Source: Terebella lapidaria (lineage: Eukaryota; Annelida; Polychaeta; Terebellida; Terebellidae). From it: a stretch of 64,000 nt of DNA. The stretch covers positions 38,175,119-38,239,118 of the forward strand of contig OX424559.1 in NCBI GenBank assembly GCA_949152475.1, given 5' to 3'. Below, one piece after another: positions 22,332-33,904 of this stretch (within the stretch, counting starts at the first letter, position 1; the number at the start of each line of letters is the position of its first letter). The notes under the pieces are model-generated. The model had not been told where the DNA came from, did not search any database, and saw nothing but the letters and a program-made list of their open reading frames with translations. A program made the translations under genes and the position numbers.

Positions 22332-22870
22332 ATGAAAGAAACACAGTATGGTACATCGTGCCAGTGTTGTGACATCACTGAACCTTGTGAGGGAAGAAGT
22401 GCTGAGCGTTCCTCGCAAACAGACAGCGCTAACCTTGGTATGGATGGCCATGAAGACCTGGCAGCGATCTTGGTCAGGGTGTTTCCAGGAGCATCTGATG
22501 AAGTGAGTGTGCTGCTGAGAAGTCAGCATGATGCTCTTGTTGGCAAATCCCTCACATCACGAAGATGGGATACCCAGGTGATCAGTACATCTCTCTGTCT
22601 TTGGATTGGAAATCCAGCATCATATCAGGTCCTGGAAGGTTTTGCCGTCCAGGAGACAGGTGCTACAAGAAGTATGTGACACAAGAATCAGGTATCAAGA
22701 AGAAAGTGTGGGAGTGGATGTAACGTACAGCTGAGGAATTTTGCGTTCCCAAGCAAGGCATATGTGGTGGTCTCGTGCATGATGAGGCCGTAGTGGAGCA
22801 GGACCTAATGCTAGCCTACCACAATGGGGAACCACGAATGACTGGCTAGGTTGAGGCAGGTCAGTATGAC
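22332..22870 (+). pseudogene. P/THAP-like transposase relic
   Basis: Plus-strand blocks: LRSQHDALVGKSLTSRRWDT, VISTSLCLWIGNPASYQVLE, then (other frame) YVTQESGIKKKVWEWM, a stop, RTAEEFCVPKQGICGGLVHD, EAVVEQDLMLAYHNGEP. This resembles the P-element/THAP9-type transposases that are abundant in marine invertebrates, where the GGL..DE segment carries a catalytic acid. At least two stops and one frame change are present. The assignment rests on remembered family patterns, so it is moderate. Confidence 0.45.
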
Positions 22871-22879
22871 AAACATGCA

Positions 22880-24600
22880 TAGATAATTGTGTGTGGCTCA
22901 CTTTAACAATATTGCATAATGGCACAGTAGGTTTCTACTTGCTACTTAACTCGGTATACACGTGGCGGTCATATTAAGTTCGAATGAACATGTTTTGTAG
23001 TAGTGGATAACATACCTGTGTATAGTGATGCCACCAGGCCAATGAGCAGTAGCGGCAGCAGCCGCAGTGAAGGACAGGGCCCATAAGCTGAGCCTGTGAT
23101 GACATATGTGTTGCAGTAAATATTTTGAAAATTGGTGGACCCAAAAACACTATCAAATGGGTACTCGCTTGTTACAAGTGACATATCGAATGAATCTATG
23201 GATACTAAGGGACAAAACACCATAAAGAGTGGACATTTCAACCGATTATTTTATTTCCATATTAAATTTTACCCCAAACATACAGGGTTAGGGATTCCCA
23301 AAATGTCTATGGTACAGCCAGTGAAGGCTGGATTAAAAATGTAATCAATCATTACTGGGGTTATGGCTACAATGTACGATTGTTGCTTTATGGTAACAGT
23401 TCAATTTGATATTTATACACAATTTTTCAAATACCAACCCCATCATGGCTGAAACCAAAATATACAAAAATGGCGCCGACTGACCTGTTGTAGCCCAGTT
23501 GCTTGGAGCGTTAATGCCCAAAAGTTACCGAACGATTCCAGTAGAAAAAGCGGTGATAGAGTCTTCATCGAATCAGCCATTGAATGGTATGTTATTTCAG
23601 TGTATCCACGTTCTTGCATATCATATTTCAGGGACTGAAAATCTTGTTTATAAAGCTACGCATGATTGGTTTCTCCAATGTATAGGATTACGCATGACAG
23701 CAATCCAGTTGTTCCACGTGTAGCAAGATGTTGCACTGATTCATTTGCATGAACACATAATAAGCCATGTTCAGATATAATTAAACAAAAATATGACTTA
23801 TTTTGACTCATGTACATCTGTGTACAGTAAAACACAGATAACTAGGCCATATTTCAAATAAACACGATATAATGTGAGGTTTGTGGGACTAATTGTTTGG
23901 GAAGATAATACACATGTAATATATGTATGGACCTAGGTCGACTGAGTCAAGTGAGAGAACTAATACTCAATTGTATGTCTTGTCAACAAAATTCACAATG
24001 TCTCACGCACGTGCAAACGGTCAGGTGATTGAAACGGCTGGCTAAGCTTACCACGAGTTGAGTATTATTATACAGAGTGGTCACACTTCAAGCTGTAAAT
24101 AGGCTATAAAATGGTATAAATGAACAAAACACAGTGGAAGAGATCCACTCTGCTGCCATATCTTCAACTTCGATAATATTCATGCATTGTTTTGTGTACT
24201 GCCCACGAAATGATGAGTGGGCGGAATTTCTTCAAGTTCATTAGTTCTGGATGTAACATGCTCGTGGAAGAGACAGAGAGAGGGAAAATTTCAAGCATAC
24301 CGCTATGCATTTCAGCATGTCACATGGATTCAATGGTAATGCAGTATAAATTCCTGATATTTCACGTGTCAATCTCATGCTCAGTCAGTTTCACCACTTT
24401 CGTCTGTGTGTATAATGAACTAATTCTTTAAACATGCGTTCATCTGCAGTGCTTCCATGTAAATATAGACCTCAAAATTTATAGCTTAAAGAGTTTTCAT
24501 AATTAAAAGACTCCAACGTTCGCTGTATTATCTCCAGTTGTATGCATTTTAAATTTACAAGACCAAAAGCAGAGTGAAAACAAGCCACTGACCAAATAGG
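22880..24600. other. No gene recognised
   Basis: AT-rich sequence with only short frames. No element ends or repeats were recognised. Confidence 0.4.
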
Positions 24601-24602
24601 AT

Positions 24603-25176
24603 TTATACTCGGATTTTTCTAACTCGTTTACACTGTTTTTCGCTAATATTTTTGTGATGCTAAACGCTTTAGTTCTATAACTTGGCATACTTCACCTGGG
24701 AGTCAAACGGCAATTTTCTACAAAAGTTAACACAGCTTTCACGGAAATTGAAAAAGTTGGCAATCTACCCCACTGTTAAATTTAGCCCAATTATTTAATT
24801 TCTGGGCCCGCGCACAATTTCGTGCATTTGCTCAGTTTTGTAGCGGAGCAATGTTTCAAAATTAACATGTTTGTGTCGAATACACCCCAGTGTATCTCCT
24901 GGTTCAAAGTTACAAGAATATTTCGAATCCTGATGAATGTAAACAGGACCAATTCCTCGAATATGCTCAGATTCTCGAGATCCCGTTTTGGGCTGAAATT
25001 TAACATAGAGGTAGGTCGCCAACTCTTTCAATTTTCACGATAGCTGTCTGAAATTTGGTAGAAAATTGCCGTTTGCCTCCCAGGTGAAGTATGCCAAGTT
25101 GTGGAGCGATAGCCTTTAGCATCACAAAAATATTAGCGAAAAACAGTGTAAACGAGTTAGAAAAATCCGAGTATAA
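24603..25176. mobile_element. Long-TIR MITE, copy 2
   Basis: Terminal inverted repeats of roughly 130 bp. The left arm starts TTATACTCGGATTTTTCTAA and continues through ACACTGTTTTTCGCTAATAT and 'acttggcatacttcacctgg'; the right arm is its reverse complement, ending at 25176. The internal ~300 bp have no coding capacity. Same family as 1775-2390 but better preserved. The two arms could form a long hairpin. Confidence 0.8.
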
Positions 25177-25179
25177 TGA

Positions 25180-27289
25180 TTTTTCACTGATGAAGAGTAA
25201 TGGGTCATTGTAATATAAAAACATCATGCATACAACCGCTGTCCTTTCTATTGCCTGCTTTCCCGCCTTCGTCTTACCATTATAAAATCCCATTTAAATT
25301 GTTAAAGTTAATCATTTAACTGTCATGTCATGGAAAGCGATATCGATATACGACTGATTGTGTTTGGTCAATGCTTCGTTCTCACTTTGCTTCAAGTCTG
25401 GAAAATGTAAAGTACATGGAACTGGAGTTATTACATCAAACGTTTGCGTCATTTAATTATGAAAGGAATTTAGTGCAGTTTACACAGTACAACCAGTATC
25501 GCAATGAAGCTCAAATTGCGAGAAATTTGCGCAGTGGCAACAAATGTTTAATTGATTTGAACGCAAACTGAACTGGACTTGCGACAAACAAGGACTTGCG
25601 ATTGGACATGCGAACGCTAATCGTGAGGGAGTCTCTCAAACGATTGAAACGTACGTGAGGGCCCTCAATTTCCTCGCCAGTGTCGCCAAGTCCTTAATAC
25701 TAATCTGCGAAGAATTTGAACACTTTAAAGAAAATACTGGAACAATTTTCTCTATAACAGCATGTGAGTAATCGCCTGTGTATCGACATTGAACTAGGGC
25801 TCCGCGAATGGAAAGGAAGATTCCCTGGTCCATGGACTAAGAAAAGAACCCGCATAGATATAGACGCACTCAAAGCAATAACCAGACATGGTGTTATGCA
25901 GTTTATTTCAAAATATTATTCACCAAAAGTAATGCAATATTATCTTTATAACATGAGCCCTGTTCGTTTGGGCTATTGGATATTCTGAATATTACATTCT
26001 GGAATGGATAGGCATGCGCATTTCAACCAGAATCGTCTACCAATCGAACATGACCGCGAATTCGAAAACTGTTTTACAAATTCTAGAATTACGATTCTGC
26101 TCATCCCGCTTGAAAGATCGAGTATCACAATACTACTCTGTCAATTCCGGAATGATATTCAGACGCCAATCGAACAAGGAAATGCAATTCTTGAGTCAAC
26201 AGATTGGAAAGAATGGCCCAAACGAAGAGGCCTATGGTGTAATCAGAACAAACATTGCAATAGATTATTCACAAGGACCACAACCCGCACACACGTTGGA
26301 ACTCTGTGCTAAATGACTATTGTCTCATCTGGCCCAGTAATCCCAGGGCGTGCTAAATGGCTCCTCCTGCATCGCACACAACTACAGTACACGTGTTTTC
26401 GTAGCCTGTTTACAGCTTTAAATTGAGCTAATAAAAGTAGTTTCACTTGATTCGCAACGGGCCATATTGATTTTTGGGTTTGCGTAGACTGAAACAATGA
26501 CACTTTTGGAAGGATATACAGTGATTTTGTTAAGGTATAACAACAAGATACTGGTCGGATGTTGTAGTACATCTTCTATAGATCATTGTGGATATATTTT
26601 TGAGTGCCCATCGAGGAAATGCTGTCCACAATTGTGGAATCCCCAGGTCACTTATCGGAGACAATCATTCTCACATTTTGTGTGCGCATTTTAAAAACTC
26701 ACTGTGTTGATCATTTGCAAAGAATACAAAAGATTTCATCAATTATATCTTTATATAGGTATGTTTGTTGGATGAGTAGGGAAAAACATTTTTAGTCATT
26801 GGAATATATTTTTGATACACAACATATTCAAAGTGGGGCCTTATCTGAAAGCAACGTTTTTACCTGGAAGGAAGGTCTTGAGCAATGTCATTAGATGTGT
26901 CTTCCTACTACCTGCTTATCCTTTAACCAAAACATTGTGAGTTCCAAATACCAAACGCCAAAAGGTTTGTATTGGATCCATTTTGACCTCTTTCAAATTA
27001 CAGGTATGTGAAGTGACCACAATAGTGCCATTCGGTAGATGACCCCCTTCATGATACAATTGTAATAAGTACATAATGATAGCGTATATCCTACCGCTAC
27101 TTGAAGCTTCTTTAGTGATGCAAGATGTTTTTCGCCAAATATTTGTATTTCCATGCCAGCGTTTGGAATGAATATTCATGGGTTTTTTTCCCCTAACATA
27201 TTGTATCATTGTCAATGTACCGTATATGTCAGGAATACCTATACGTGTTTACCATATATGAAATGTGCATCTTAAATGGAACGAGACAA
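25180..27289. other. No gene recognised
   Basis: AT-rich with scattered short frames, including two overlapping plus-strand frames at 26004-26316 of unknown nature. Nothing I can assign. Confidence 0.4.
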
Positions 27290-28189
27290 TCAGAGATTGC
27301 AGACCCTCGTCCCTACAGATTTAGGTACTAAAATCAAAGCTGATGAGCCTTACACTTTCGACTTTTGTGATAATCGGGGACTTTTGTCGTACGACCATAG
27401 TCATATATCAAATGGTTGTTAATTAACCATGGAAAAGTACATAAATCACGGGAGAAATAATCACTGATGAAATTAATGATTCTTGCGATTTTTCTATTTC
27501 ACGTTATTCTGGACCACTATCTCAATTCTTGATACTGACCTCCCTAACTTCGCAAGCTTTTGCCGTCAGCTTTTTTAAATATGATGAATATAACGAAATT
27601 ATTGAATCGGTCATTTCAGCTGATAACCCTTAGGGCATTGTCGACCTTGGGCGATAATAGGGAATTTGGTCGTACGACCATCGATCATCTGGCAAATGAT
27701 GGGGAATTGGCTATAGAAAAATACAATATTAATAAGGGAAATTAGTAATAAAATATGAGCAGAATTATTGCGACTTTTCGAATTTGATCATATCTGTGAC
27801 CTTGACTTCGTTATTTAGTATTGAGCTGTGAAATTTCGCAATGTTTCAATTATCAAGGCACGTCTCCTGAACGAAAATGGTTTGAAAAAAATTGAAACTG
27901 TCTTCACAACATGGTAATGAATCTCAGAGCAACCAAAGTCATAAAATCGTGACCCCCAATTTTTCGACATCAGGCGAGAGTAAAGAGTTTTCGTCGTGCG
28001 ACCATCGGCCATACACCCTGCGATTGAAATTGGCTAAATAAAAATACAAAAATAGTTGGAAAAATTAATAATATTAGGTAGAACTGGAGTTATATACAAT
28101 TATGTGATTTTCAGTTTTTCCGTTGCCATGGCAACCGGTTCTATCCAATCGTGACAATTTTTTAATGGAACCGAGCCAGTCCTACAATT
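27290..28189. repeat. Diverged ~330-bp repeat, left of LINE 1
   Basis: Three diverged copies start at about 27300, 27640 and 27960, and a fourth lies right of the LINE (about 34020). Each contains a variant of GGGCGATAATAGGGA, then GTCGTACGACCAT (GTCGTACGAC is a perfect palindrome), a 'ggaattggc.a.agaaaaatac' box and, in later copies, 'tgccatggcaacc'. This was the target region of the LINE insertion. Confidence 0.65.
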
Positions 28190-28201
28190 CAGTCCTATAA
28201 A
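28190..28201. repeat. LINE 1 target-site duplication (left)
   Basis: CAGTCCTATAAA, repeated exactly at 33938-33949. It gives the element borders to the base. Confidence 0.9.
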
Positions 28202-28449
28202 AGACTGTGGCATGGCGGCGACCTAGAAATGTAAACAACAATTTGTGCTCAATGAAAGTCGCTTTTACCATTGACTATTAGATGAATTAGGTCGTAATAT
28301 GTGGTTCTGTTGTGTATGAACGATCATACCACAGGTAAAAGATACTAGATACTGACATTGTGTACTTCAGTTCGAGAACTTTGCCATTTTTTGGGTTGTG
28401 ATGAGCGATATTCGACATTACTGAAGGTTTCATTCACAAATTTTCACGC

Positions 28450-29808
28450 ATGAGTGATTTCGGCCTTCGATCGCTCGAAGAGTACATAGACTCTGCGTAC
28501 AGCAACGTTATTAACACACCGGCCAGTACAATGTCAGATTTACACCGCGTGGGAACTGGCACAAAATCATCCAGTATTTTAAGTTATCTCCAAAGCACCC
28601 CTAATACTGATGTCAACAAGAAAAGAAAACCCAACTCCCCCATAACAGCCACAGACATTTCTGAGATGTTGCATGGCACGGATGTCAGTGGGTTAAGTGA
28701 CAACAGTGTTGACATGGTCAAAAACTCAGTTTCTTCTCAAATGGACAGTTTATCTGGTTCCATATCAAAACTCATACAGCAAGCGAAGGATGACATGCTA
28801 GACAAGTTGGAGGAAGTCAGCAATAAACTTGATGGGATTGTGAAGACGGTGGAATCACACGAGGTCAAAATTAAAGAGTTGTCCCAAGAAAATGCCGAAT
28901 TGAGGGCCAGATCTGAGGTGCTTGAGGGGCGTTTGACGCGAGCAGAGAAGTTGATAGACGATCTGAGGGAGGATGCATTAGAGGCACAGTCGCGTAGTAT
29001 GAGAGACAATATCGTATTCCATCAAATCGCAGAAAAAAGTGAGGAAGATCTGGTTCCTGTCCTCTGGAAATTCATGTCTGAAGTAATGGAAATCCCTGAT
29101 GCTGACATGCAAAATATCAAACTGTTGAGGGCTCATAGGATGGGGAAGCCGGGTAACTACATACGGTCGATTGTAGCACGCTTTGAGAGGCAGAGTGTTC
29201 ATTTGGTGATGAAACACGCGGGAAACCTGAAACACAAGAAACCCTTCGGTGTCAATGTACAGTTGCCCCGTGAGCTGGAAGAAAGACGCAAAAAACTGAT
29301 TCCACTCAGCAAAATCGCCAAAGCAGACAAAAAGAAGGTGACATGGAAGAATGACAGACTGTTCATTGACCATCAGGAACACCGGGTACACAACGACCGA
29401 GCACTAGGTGTTAGGCATACTGGTGTTACAGAGAGGACAGAGGCGGTGAAGGTGTCTCGTTCCCCACCAAAAACATACGGCGGCAGTGTGTTCCAAGGCT
29501 CGGTGACCACAGTCAAATCCCAAGATGACATACTACCTGCTATCCATGCGATCTACCGGGACACTCGATCAGCTGCGGCGACTCACAACATATATGCTTA
29601 CCGGTATGAAACACCCCAGGGCGTCTTTGAACACCATGAGGATGACGGAGAACATGGAGCCGGAGCTCGGGTGCTGGGTCGACTTCGGGACCTCGATGTC
29701 AAGAATGTACTTGTGTGTGTTAGTCGCTGGTACGGGGGACAGGAGCTGGGACGTGCTCGTTTCGATCATGTGGAGGAAGCGGCCGAGGATGTTTTGTCAT
29801 TGAACTGA
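28450..29808 (+). CDS. LINE 1 ORF1: coiled coil-RRM-CTD protein fused to an IMPACT domain
   Basis: 452 residues, starting at an ATG 248 nt into the element. Residues ~95-185 form a long coiled coil (SSQMDSLSGSISKLIQQAKD through VLEGRLTRAEKLIDDLRE). Residues ~186-265 look like the RRM of L1-type ORF1p (RDNIVFHQI, then LRAHRMGK, SIVARFERQ). Residues ~266-310 fit the C-terminal domain (LEERRKKLIPLSKIAKADKK, LFIDHQEHR). These parts are expected to trimerise and bind the element RNA. Residues 344-452 are a UPF0029/IMPACT domain: FQGSVTTVKS, ATHNIYAYRYE, EDDGEHGAGARVLGRL, and VSRWYGGQELGRARFDHV. These segments match animal IMPACT closely and YigZ more distantly. The RWD domain that host IMPACT uses for GCN1 binding is absent. 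The fusion is in frame, with no stop or intron-like break. Confidence 0.9.
   Translation: MSDFGLRSLEEYIDSAYSNVINTPASTMSDLHRVGTGTKSSSILSYLQSTPNTDVNKKRKPNSPITATDISEMLHGTDVSGLSDNSVDMVKNSVSSQMDSLSGSISKLIQQAKDDMLDKLEEVSNKLDGIVKTVESHEVKIKELSQENAELRARSEVLEGRLTRAEKLIDDLREDALEAQSRSMRDNIVFHQIAEKSEEDLVPVLWKFMSEVMEIPDADMQNIKLLRAHRMGKPGNYIRSIVARFERQSVHLVMKHAGNLKHKKPFGVNVQLPRELEERRKKLIPLSKIAKADKKKVTWKNDRLFIDHQEHRVHNDRALGVRHTGVTERTEAVKVSRSPPKTYGGSVFQGSVTTVKSQDDILPAIHAIYRDTRSAAATHNIYAYRYETPQGVFEHHEDDGEHGAGARVLGRLRDLDVKNVLVCVSRWYGGQELGRARFDHVEEAAEDVLSLN
29479..29805 (+). other. IMPACT (UPF0029/YigZ) domain within LINE 1 ORF1
   Basis: Codons 344-452. It keeps the family landmarks ATHN.YAYR, the acidic DDGE box, the AG.R.L helix and the VSRWYGG.ELG..RF loop. 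In host proteins the domain belongs to IMPACT, an inhibitor of GCN2 activation, and to bacterial YigZ. It extends to three residues from the ORF1 stop (..EDVLSLN). Confidence 0.88.
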
Positions 29809-30086
29809 AGTAGTCCATAGATCATACACATGCCACTCGTATATCTTTATGTAGATATGTGTACTTCGTGAGTCTGGATGAATTTAATGTTACCTTGCTT
29901 CTTGAAAATATGAATATGACGTATTGTATGTATTGAATGTTTAAAATTGATCATTCTGTCACTGAACTGATATAGTAAGCCATATTAGGTTCATATTTTG
30001 TCAGTTGATTATTTTTTGTAGTTTGTTACTTAAGATGCCCTGAGTCTGTTTCTTTATTGAACCATAATATTTCACGACCGTATTAG

Positions 30087-33000
30087 GTGAAATTGTATGA
30101 TATCAATGGAATATCTTTAGCTGATCTATATGAGCCCAAGTTGTTTCATCACATTGTGTCGCGCCTGAACTGCAGTCTGTCCTTTTTGTCTAGCTTTGTT
30201 ATGTACTGTCCTCGTGTTTTTGTTGTACATACATTTTTGTATATATTTTTGTCATACACTTTCCTGTGGGTTTATTATCATAACATGCTAAACTACTTGT
30301 CCTACATATACCATAATCATAATAAAATACTCATAACTACATCAGAGGGAACTCTTATTTTTCTCCTATGGAATGCGAGGTTGTGTCTATTACAGTCAGG
30401 TGACATCCATCCGAATCCGGGTCCAGCATCTATGACCATGTGTCATTCTAATATACGGGGTCTCGTCATCAAATCAGCAGATGACCCAATGTATAAGGCG
30501 GAAGAAATTAATGGTGATTTGTGCATCACGCAGAGTTATGATTTCATATGTCTAAGTGAAACTCATTTAGACGCTGGCGTTGATTCCACTGATTTACCGT
30601 TTTCTTCAGATGACTATACGGTGTATAGACGTGATCGAACTGGGAGGGGAGGGGGAGTCGCGATTATCGCGACCACCAAGATATTTCATAATGTAGCTGA
30701 TGATTTATCACATCCTAATTTAGAGAATATGTGGATCGAGGTGAATATTCAAAATAAATTGATATTACTCGGAGTTTTATATAGAGCACCTAATTCAACT
30801 ATAGAAGAAGTTGATGCATTTATTGAAAATCTTAGCCATAATTTAGACAAAGCCCGAGCTCGGAATCCTGAAAGTATTTTTTTACTGGGGGACTTTAATG
30901 ATCGCTGCTGTAGTTGGGACACTGAACACGAAACCAGTGAATTGAAGAATAAATTAGTGGATTTGCTATCGTCACATGGGCTCAGTCAGTTAATTGATGA
31001 GCCCACGCGTATAACCAGTCGGACATCGTCGATCCTAGATCTAGTAATTACGGACTCACCGGGATATGTATTCGATTCCGGAGTCTGTGCTCCTATAGCA
31101 GACACTGACCATTGCACTGTGTACTGTCACACAAAAATGTCGTATACGACGGACAAACCGTTTAAGCGAAAAATTTATCATTATAATGATTCTAATTTCA
31201 ATGAACTTAATGAAGATATTATATACTCGCCGATGAGCACCTTGATTAATGCTGTAGATGATATAGATGACTCTGTGCAATTATTTTATCAGGTTCTTGA
31301 AGAAAATATAGCGAAACATGTACCATCACACGTGGTGATGATCCGACCGAAAGACAAGCCGTGGTTCACCACTAATGTGAAAAAATTATTGCGTGTTCGT
31401 AACAGATTGCATAAAAAGTTCAAACGTACGAAATCTTTAAATGATGAAAATCAATGGAAGAATAGTAGACGCAAAGCAAAAGAAGCATTGAATGATGCTA
31501 AACGTAGATATTATGAACATTTATATGAAAAATTAGAGAATCCGAATGTAGCCCCAAAAGAATATTGGAAAATAGCTAAATCGTTGTATGGAGTGAAACA
31601 AAATAAATCTATTTCTGTCATACGCGACAATGACATTTCGTATGCGACTGCTAAAGGGAAATGTGACGTTTTGAATCGTTATTTTGTTGATCAATCAAAT
31701 CTGGAAATTCCATGTGATCATAATTTGCCAGACCTTGTATATGAAACAGATGCAAGACTTGAAAATGTTTTTACAACGGAAGGCGAAGTACTGGGAGTCT
31801 TGTCGAGATTGAACACCAGTAAAGCTTCAGGTCCGGACAATATCGGCAATATGATTTTGAAAAACTGTGCACTGTCTCTTGCAGCTCCTTTAACTTCTAT
31901 CTTCAATAAATCATTCGAACAAGGCAAGGTTCCATCATCATGGAAAATAGCTAATGTAACGCCTGTTTTTAAAAAAGGCGACAAAAGTTTGAAATCGAAC
32001 TATAGACCAGTTTCGTTGCTACCGTGTGTGGCAAAAGTACAAGAAAAAGTTGTCTTTAAGGTATTGTACGAATATTGCATTACGAATAATCTACTGACTT
32101 GGAGGAACTCGGGTTTTAAAAAAATGGATTCCGTTATGAATCAATTGGTGCGTATTACACATAATTTAAATAAAAACATGGACGAGGGCCGCGACGCTTG
32201 TCTCGTTTTTTTGGACATAAGTAAAGCGTTTGATAGGGTGTGGCATTCGGGACTCATTTATAAATTACAATGCAAAGGAATATGCGGTAAATTGCTCACA
32301 TGGTTTCGTTCTTACCTTCATAGTCGAAAGCAGCGGGTGGTGATAAATGGTCAGGAGTCCGATTTAATGAACATAGAATCTGGCGTGCCACAAGGTTCAA
32401 TTCTTGGACCGCTTTTGTTTCTGATATTTATTAATGATATTGTCGTAAATATGAAAAGTGAAATATACTTGTTCGCAGACGATACTTTTCTCTATAAAGA
32501 TATTGTTGATCCAACAGTTAGCATTAGTGATTTGAATGATGATCTAGAAACACTCTCTATCTGGTCGAAGCAGTGGCTGGTTACATTTAATGCCACAAAA
32601 ACTGAATACGTAATTATCTCCAGAAAAATTAAAGCCGCCGATTATTCGCCATTAGAATTAGATGGTATTGAGATCAAATGTGTTTTGACGCACAAACATC
32701 TCGGAATGGTTTTTAATAGTAAAGGGAACTGGTCGGACCACATCATGAATCTTCGGTCCAAAGCGTCACGTTCTGTTGGATTACTCCGACGTATTCAGTT
32801 CATGGTTCCTCGTTCTTGTATGGAAACTTTATACAAATCTTTCATTCGCCCCATTTTGGAATATGGTGATATCTTGTTTGACTCATCTCCACAAATATAT
32901 TTAATGGAACTAGATAAAATTCAGAGAGAATGTGCACTGATATGTACTGGAGCATATAAACATACACCCACAGATAGATTATTAAACGAATTGGGCTGGG

Positions 33001-33683
33001 AACCGCTATCATTACGTCGCCGTAATCACAGACTTGTCATGATGTTCAAAATTCAGAATAGGCTGGCCCCGGATTACTTGACGGATTTATGTCCACTGAC
33101 TACGCAGGAATTAGTTCCTTATAATTTAAGAAATAGATGCAATTTAAGGGGATTCACTGGCAGAACCACATCGTTCATGAATTCATTTTTCCCTAAGACA
33201 GTTTCTGAGTGGAATAATTTAAGTAATAATTTAAAGAGTATTGAGTGTCTAGCTACATTCAAGTTGAAATTAAAAAGTCAGTCTGGTTATAAGGTAAATA
33301 AGTTATATTCACATGGAAGGGGTAAAGGGAAAATTAATCAAACACGTCTCAGGTTGGGGCTAAGTGCATTGAATCACCATCGGTTTCTGTTCAATTTCAT
33401 AGAAGAATCAAATTGTTTGAATTGTACGTCACTTTGTGAGGATATATTACATTATTTTTTTGATTGCCCGAAATACGCAACAGAACGATCAAAAATGTTC
33501 ACAAAAATAAGCAATTTGTTGGCCCCTAATGTTCATCATAGCCTTGTCATTCCCTCGTCTCTAATTGAAAAAACAGAATTGTGCAGTATATTATTACATG
33601 GTAGTCCTGATTTAACAATTGCTCACAATATAACTCTGTTTGGATATGTTCAGGAGTATATATGTTTTACATGTCGCTTTTGA
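30087..33683 (+). CDS. LINE 1 ORF2: 2A leader, APE endonuclease, reverse transcriptase
   Basis: The frame opens after a TAG at 30084. The first in-frame ATG is at 30201 (codon 39); 30087 itself is GTG, so initiation probably uses 30201 unless translation reinitiates. A hydrophobic leader precedes a 2A-type motif, GDIHPNPGP (codons 105-113). The APE endonuclease follows at ~116-340: MCHSNIRGL, LSETHLD, YRRDRTGRGGGVAI, LLGDFND, and DTDHC in place of the usual SDH. RT is at ~570-870: SKASGPDNIG, DISKAFDRVWH, SGVPQGSILGPLLF and LFADDTFLY (codon ~796). The C-terminus carries CLNCTSLCEDILHYFFDC, a Cys/His knuckle typical of the clade. The protein nicks target DNA and copies the RNA there. All catalytic boxes are intact. 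Confidence 0.92.
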   Translation: MKLYDINGISLADLYEPKLFHHIVSRLNCSLSFLSSFVMYCPRVFVVHTFLYIFLSYTFLWVYYHNMLNYLSYIYHNHNKILITTSEGTLIFLLWNARLCLLQSGDIHPNPGPASMTMCHSNIRGLVIKSADDPMYKAEEINGDLCITQSYDFICLSETHLDAGVDSTDLPFSSDDYTVYRRDRTGRGGGVAIIATTKIFHNVADDLSHPNLENMWIEVNIQNKLILLGVLYRAPNSTIEEVDAFIENLSHNLDKARARNPESIFLLGDFNDRCCSWDTEHETSELKNKLVDLLSSHGLSQLIDEPTRITSRTSSILDLVITDSPGYVFDSGVCAPIADTDHCTVYCHTKMSYTTDKPFKRKIYHYNDSNFNELNEDIIYSPMSTLINAVDDIDDSVQLFYQVLEENIAKHVPSHVVMIRPKDKPWFTTNVKKLLRVRNRLHKKFKRTKSLNDENQWKNSRRKAKEALNDAKRRYYEHLYEKLENPNVAPKEYWKIAKSLYGVKQNKSISVIRDNDISYATAKGKCDVLNRYFVDQSNLEIPCDHNLPDLVYETDARLENVFTTEGEVLGVLSRLNTSKASGPDNIGNMILKNCALSLAAPLTSIFNKSFEQGKVPSSWKIANVTPVFKKGDKSLKSNYRPVSLLPCVAKVQEKVVFKVLYEYCITNNLLTWRNSGFKKMDSVMNQLVRITHNLNKNMDEGRDACLVFLDISKAFDRVWHSGLIYKLQCKGICGKLLTWFRSYLHSRKQRVVINGQESDLMNIESGVPQGSILGPLLFLIFINDIVVNMKSEIYLFADDTFLYKDIVDPTVSISDLNDDLETLSIWSKQWLVTFNATKTEYVIISRKIKAADYSPLELDGIEIKCVLTHKHLGMVFNSKGNWSDHIMNLRSKASRSVGLLRRIQFMVPRSCMETLYKSFIRPILEYGDILFDSSPQIYLMELDKIQRECALICTGAYKHTPTDRLLNELGWEPLSLRRRNHRLVMMFKIQNRLAPDYLTDLCPLTTQELVPYNLRNRCNLRGFTGRTTSFMNSFFPKTVSEWNNLSNNLKSIECLATFKLKLKSQSGYKVNKLYSHGRGKGKINQTRLRLGLSALNHHRFLFNFIEESNCLNCTSLCEDILHYFFDCPKYATERSKMFTKISNLLAPNVHHSLVIPSSLIEKTELCSILLHGSPDLTIAHNITLFGYVQEYICFTCRF
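30369..30425 (+). other. 2A-type peptide in LINE 1 ORF2
   Basis: Encodes ..LCLLQSGDIHPNPGP; the final Pro codon is 30423-30425. The core NPGP and the preceding D-I fit the 2A ribosome-skipping consensus D(V/I)ExNPGP, except that E is H here. Known LINE 2A motifs sit at this position, ahead of the endonuclease. Activity is probable but not certain with the H substitution. Confidence 0.75.
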
Positions 33684-33904
33684 ATTACATTGAGTTCATT
33701 ATATTATTACCTAAAACATGTTTTGTATCATGTCTGAAATGCATTTTGTTCTTAATTTTGTACAGTCTATTTGATTGAAACTAAATGAAAGAATAATACC
33801 CACATGTGTTGTAATATATTGTAAATAACTGTAAAATATGTTTCTGCACTCGTTCATGTATTGCACAGAGGAGACCCCCTCGTGGCTTCGGCTGTGGGGA
33901 ATCC

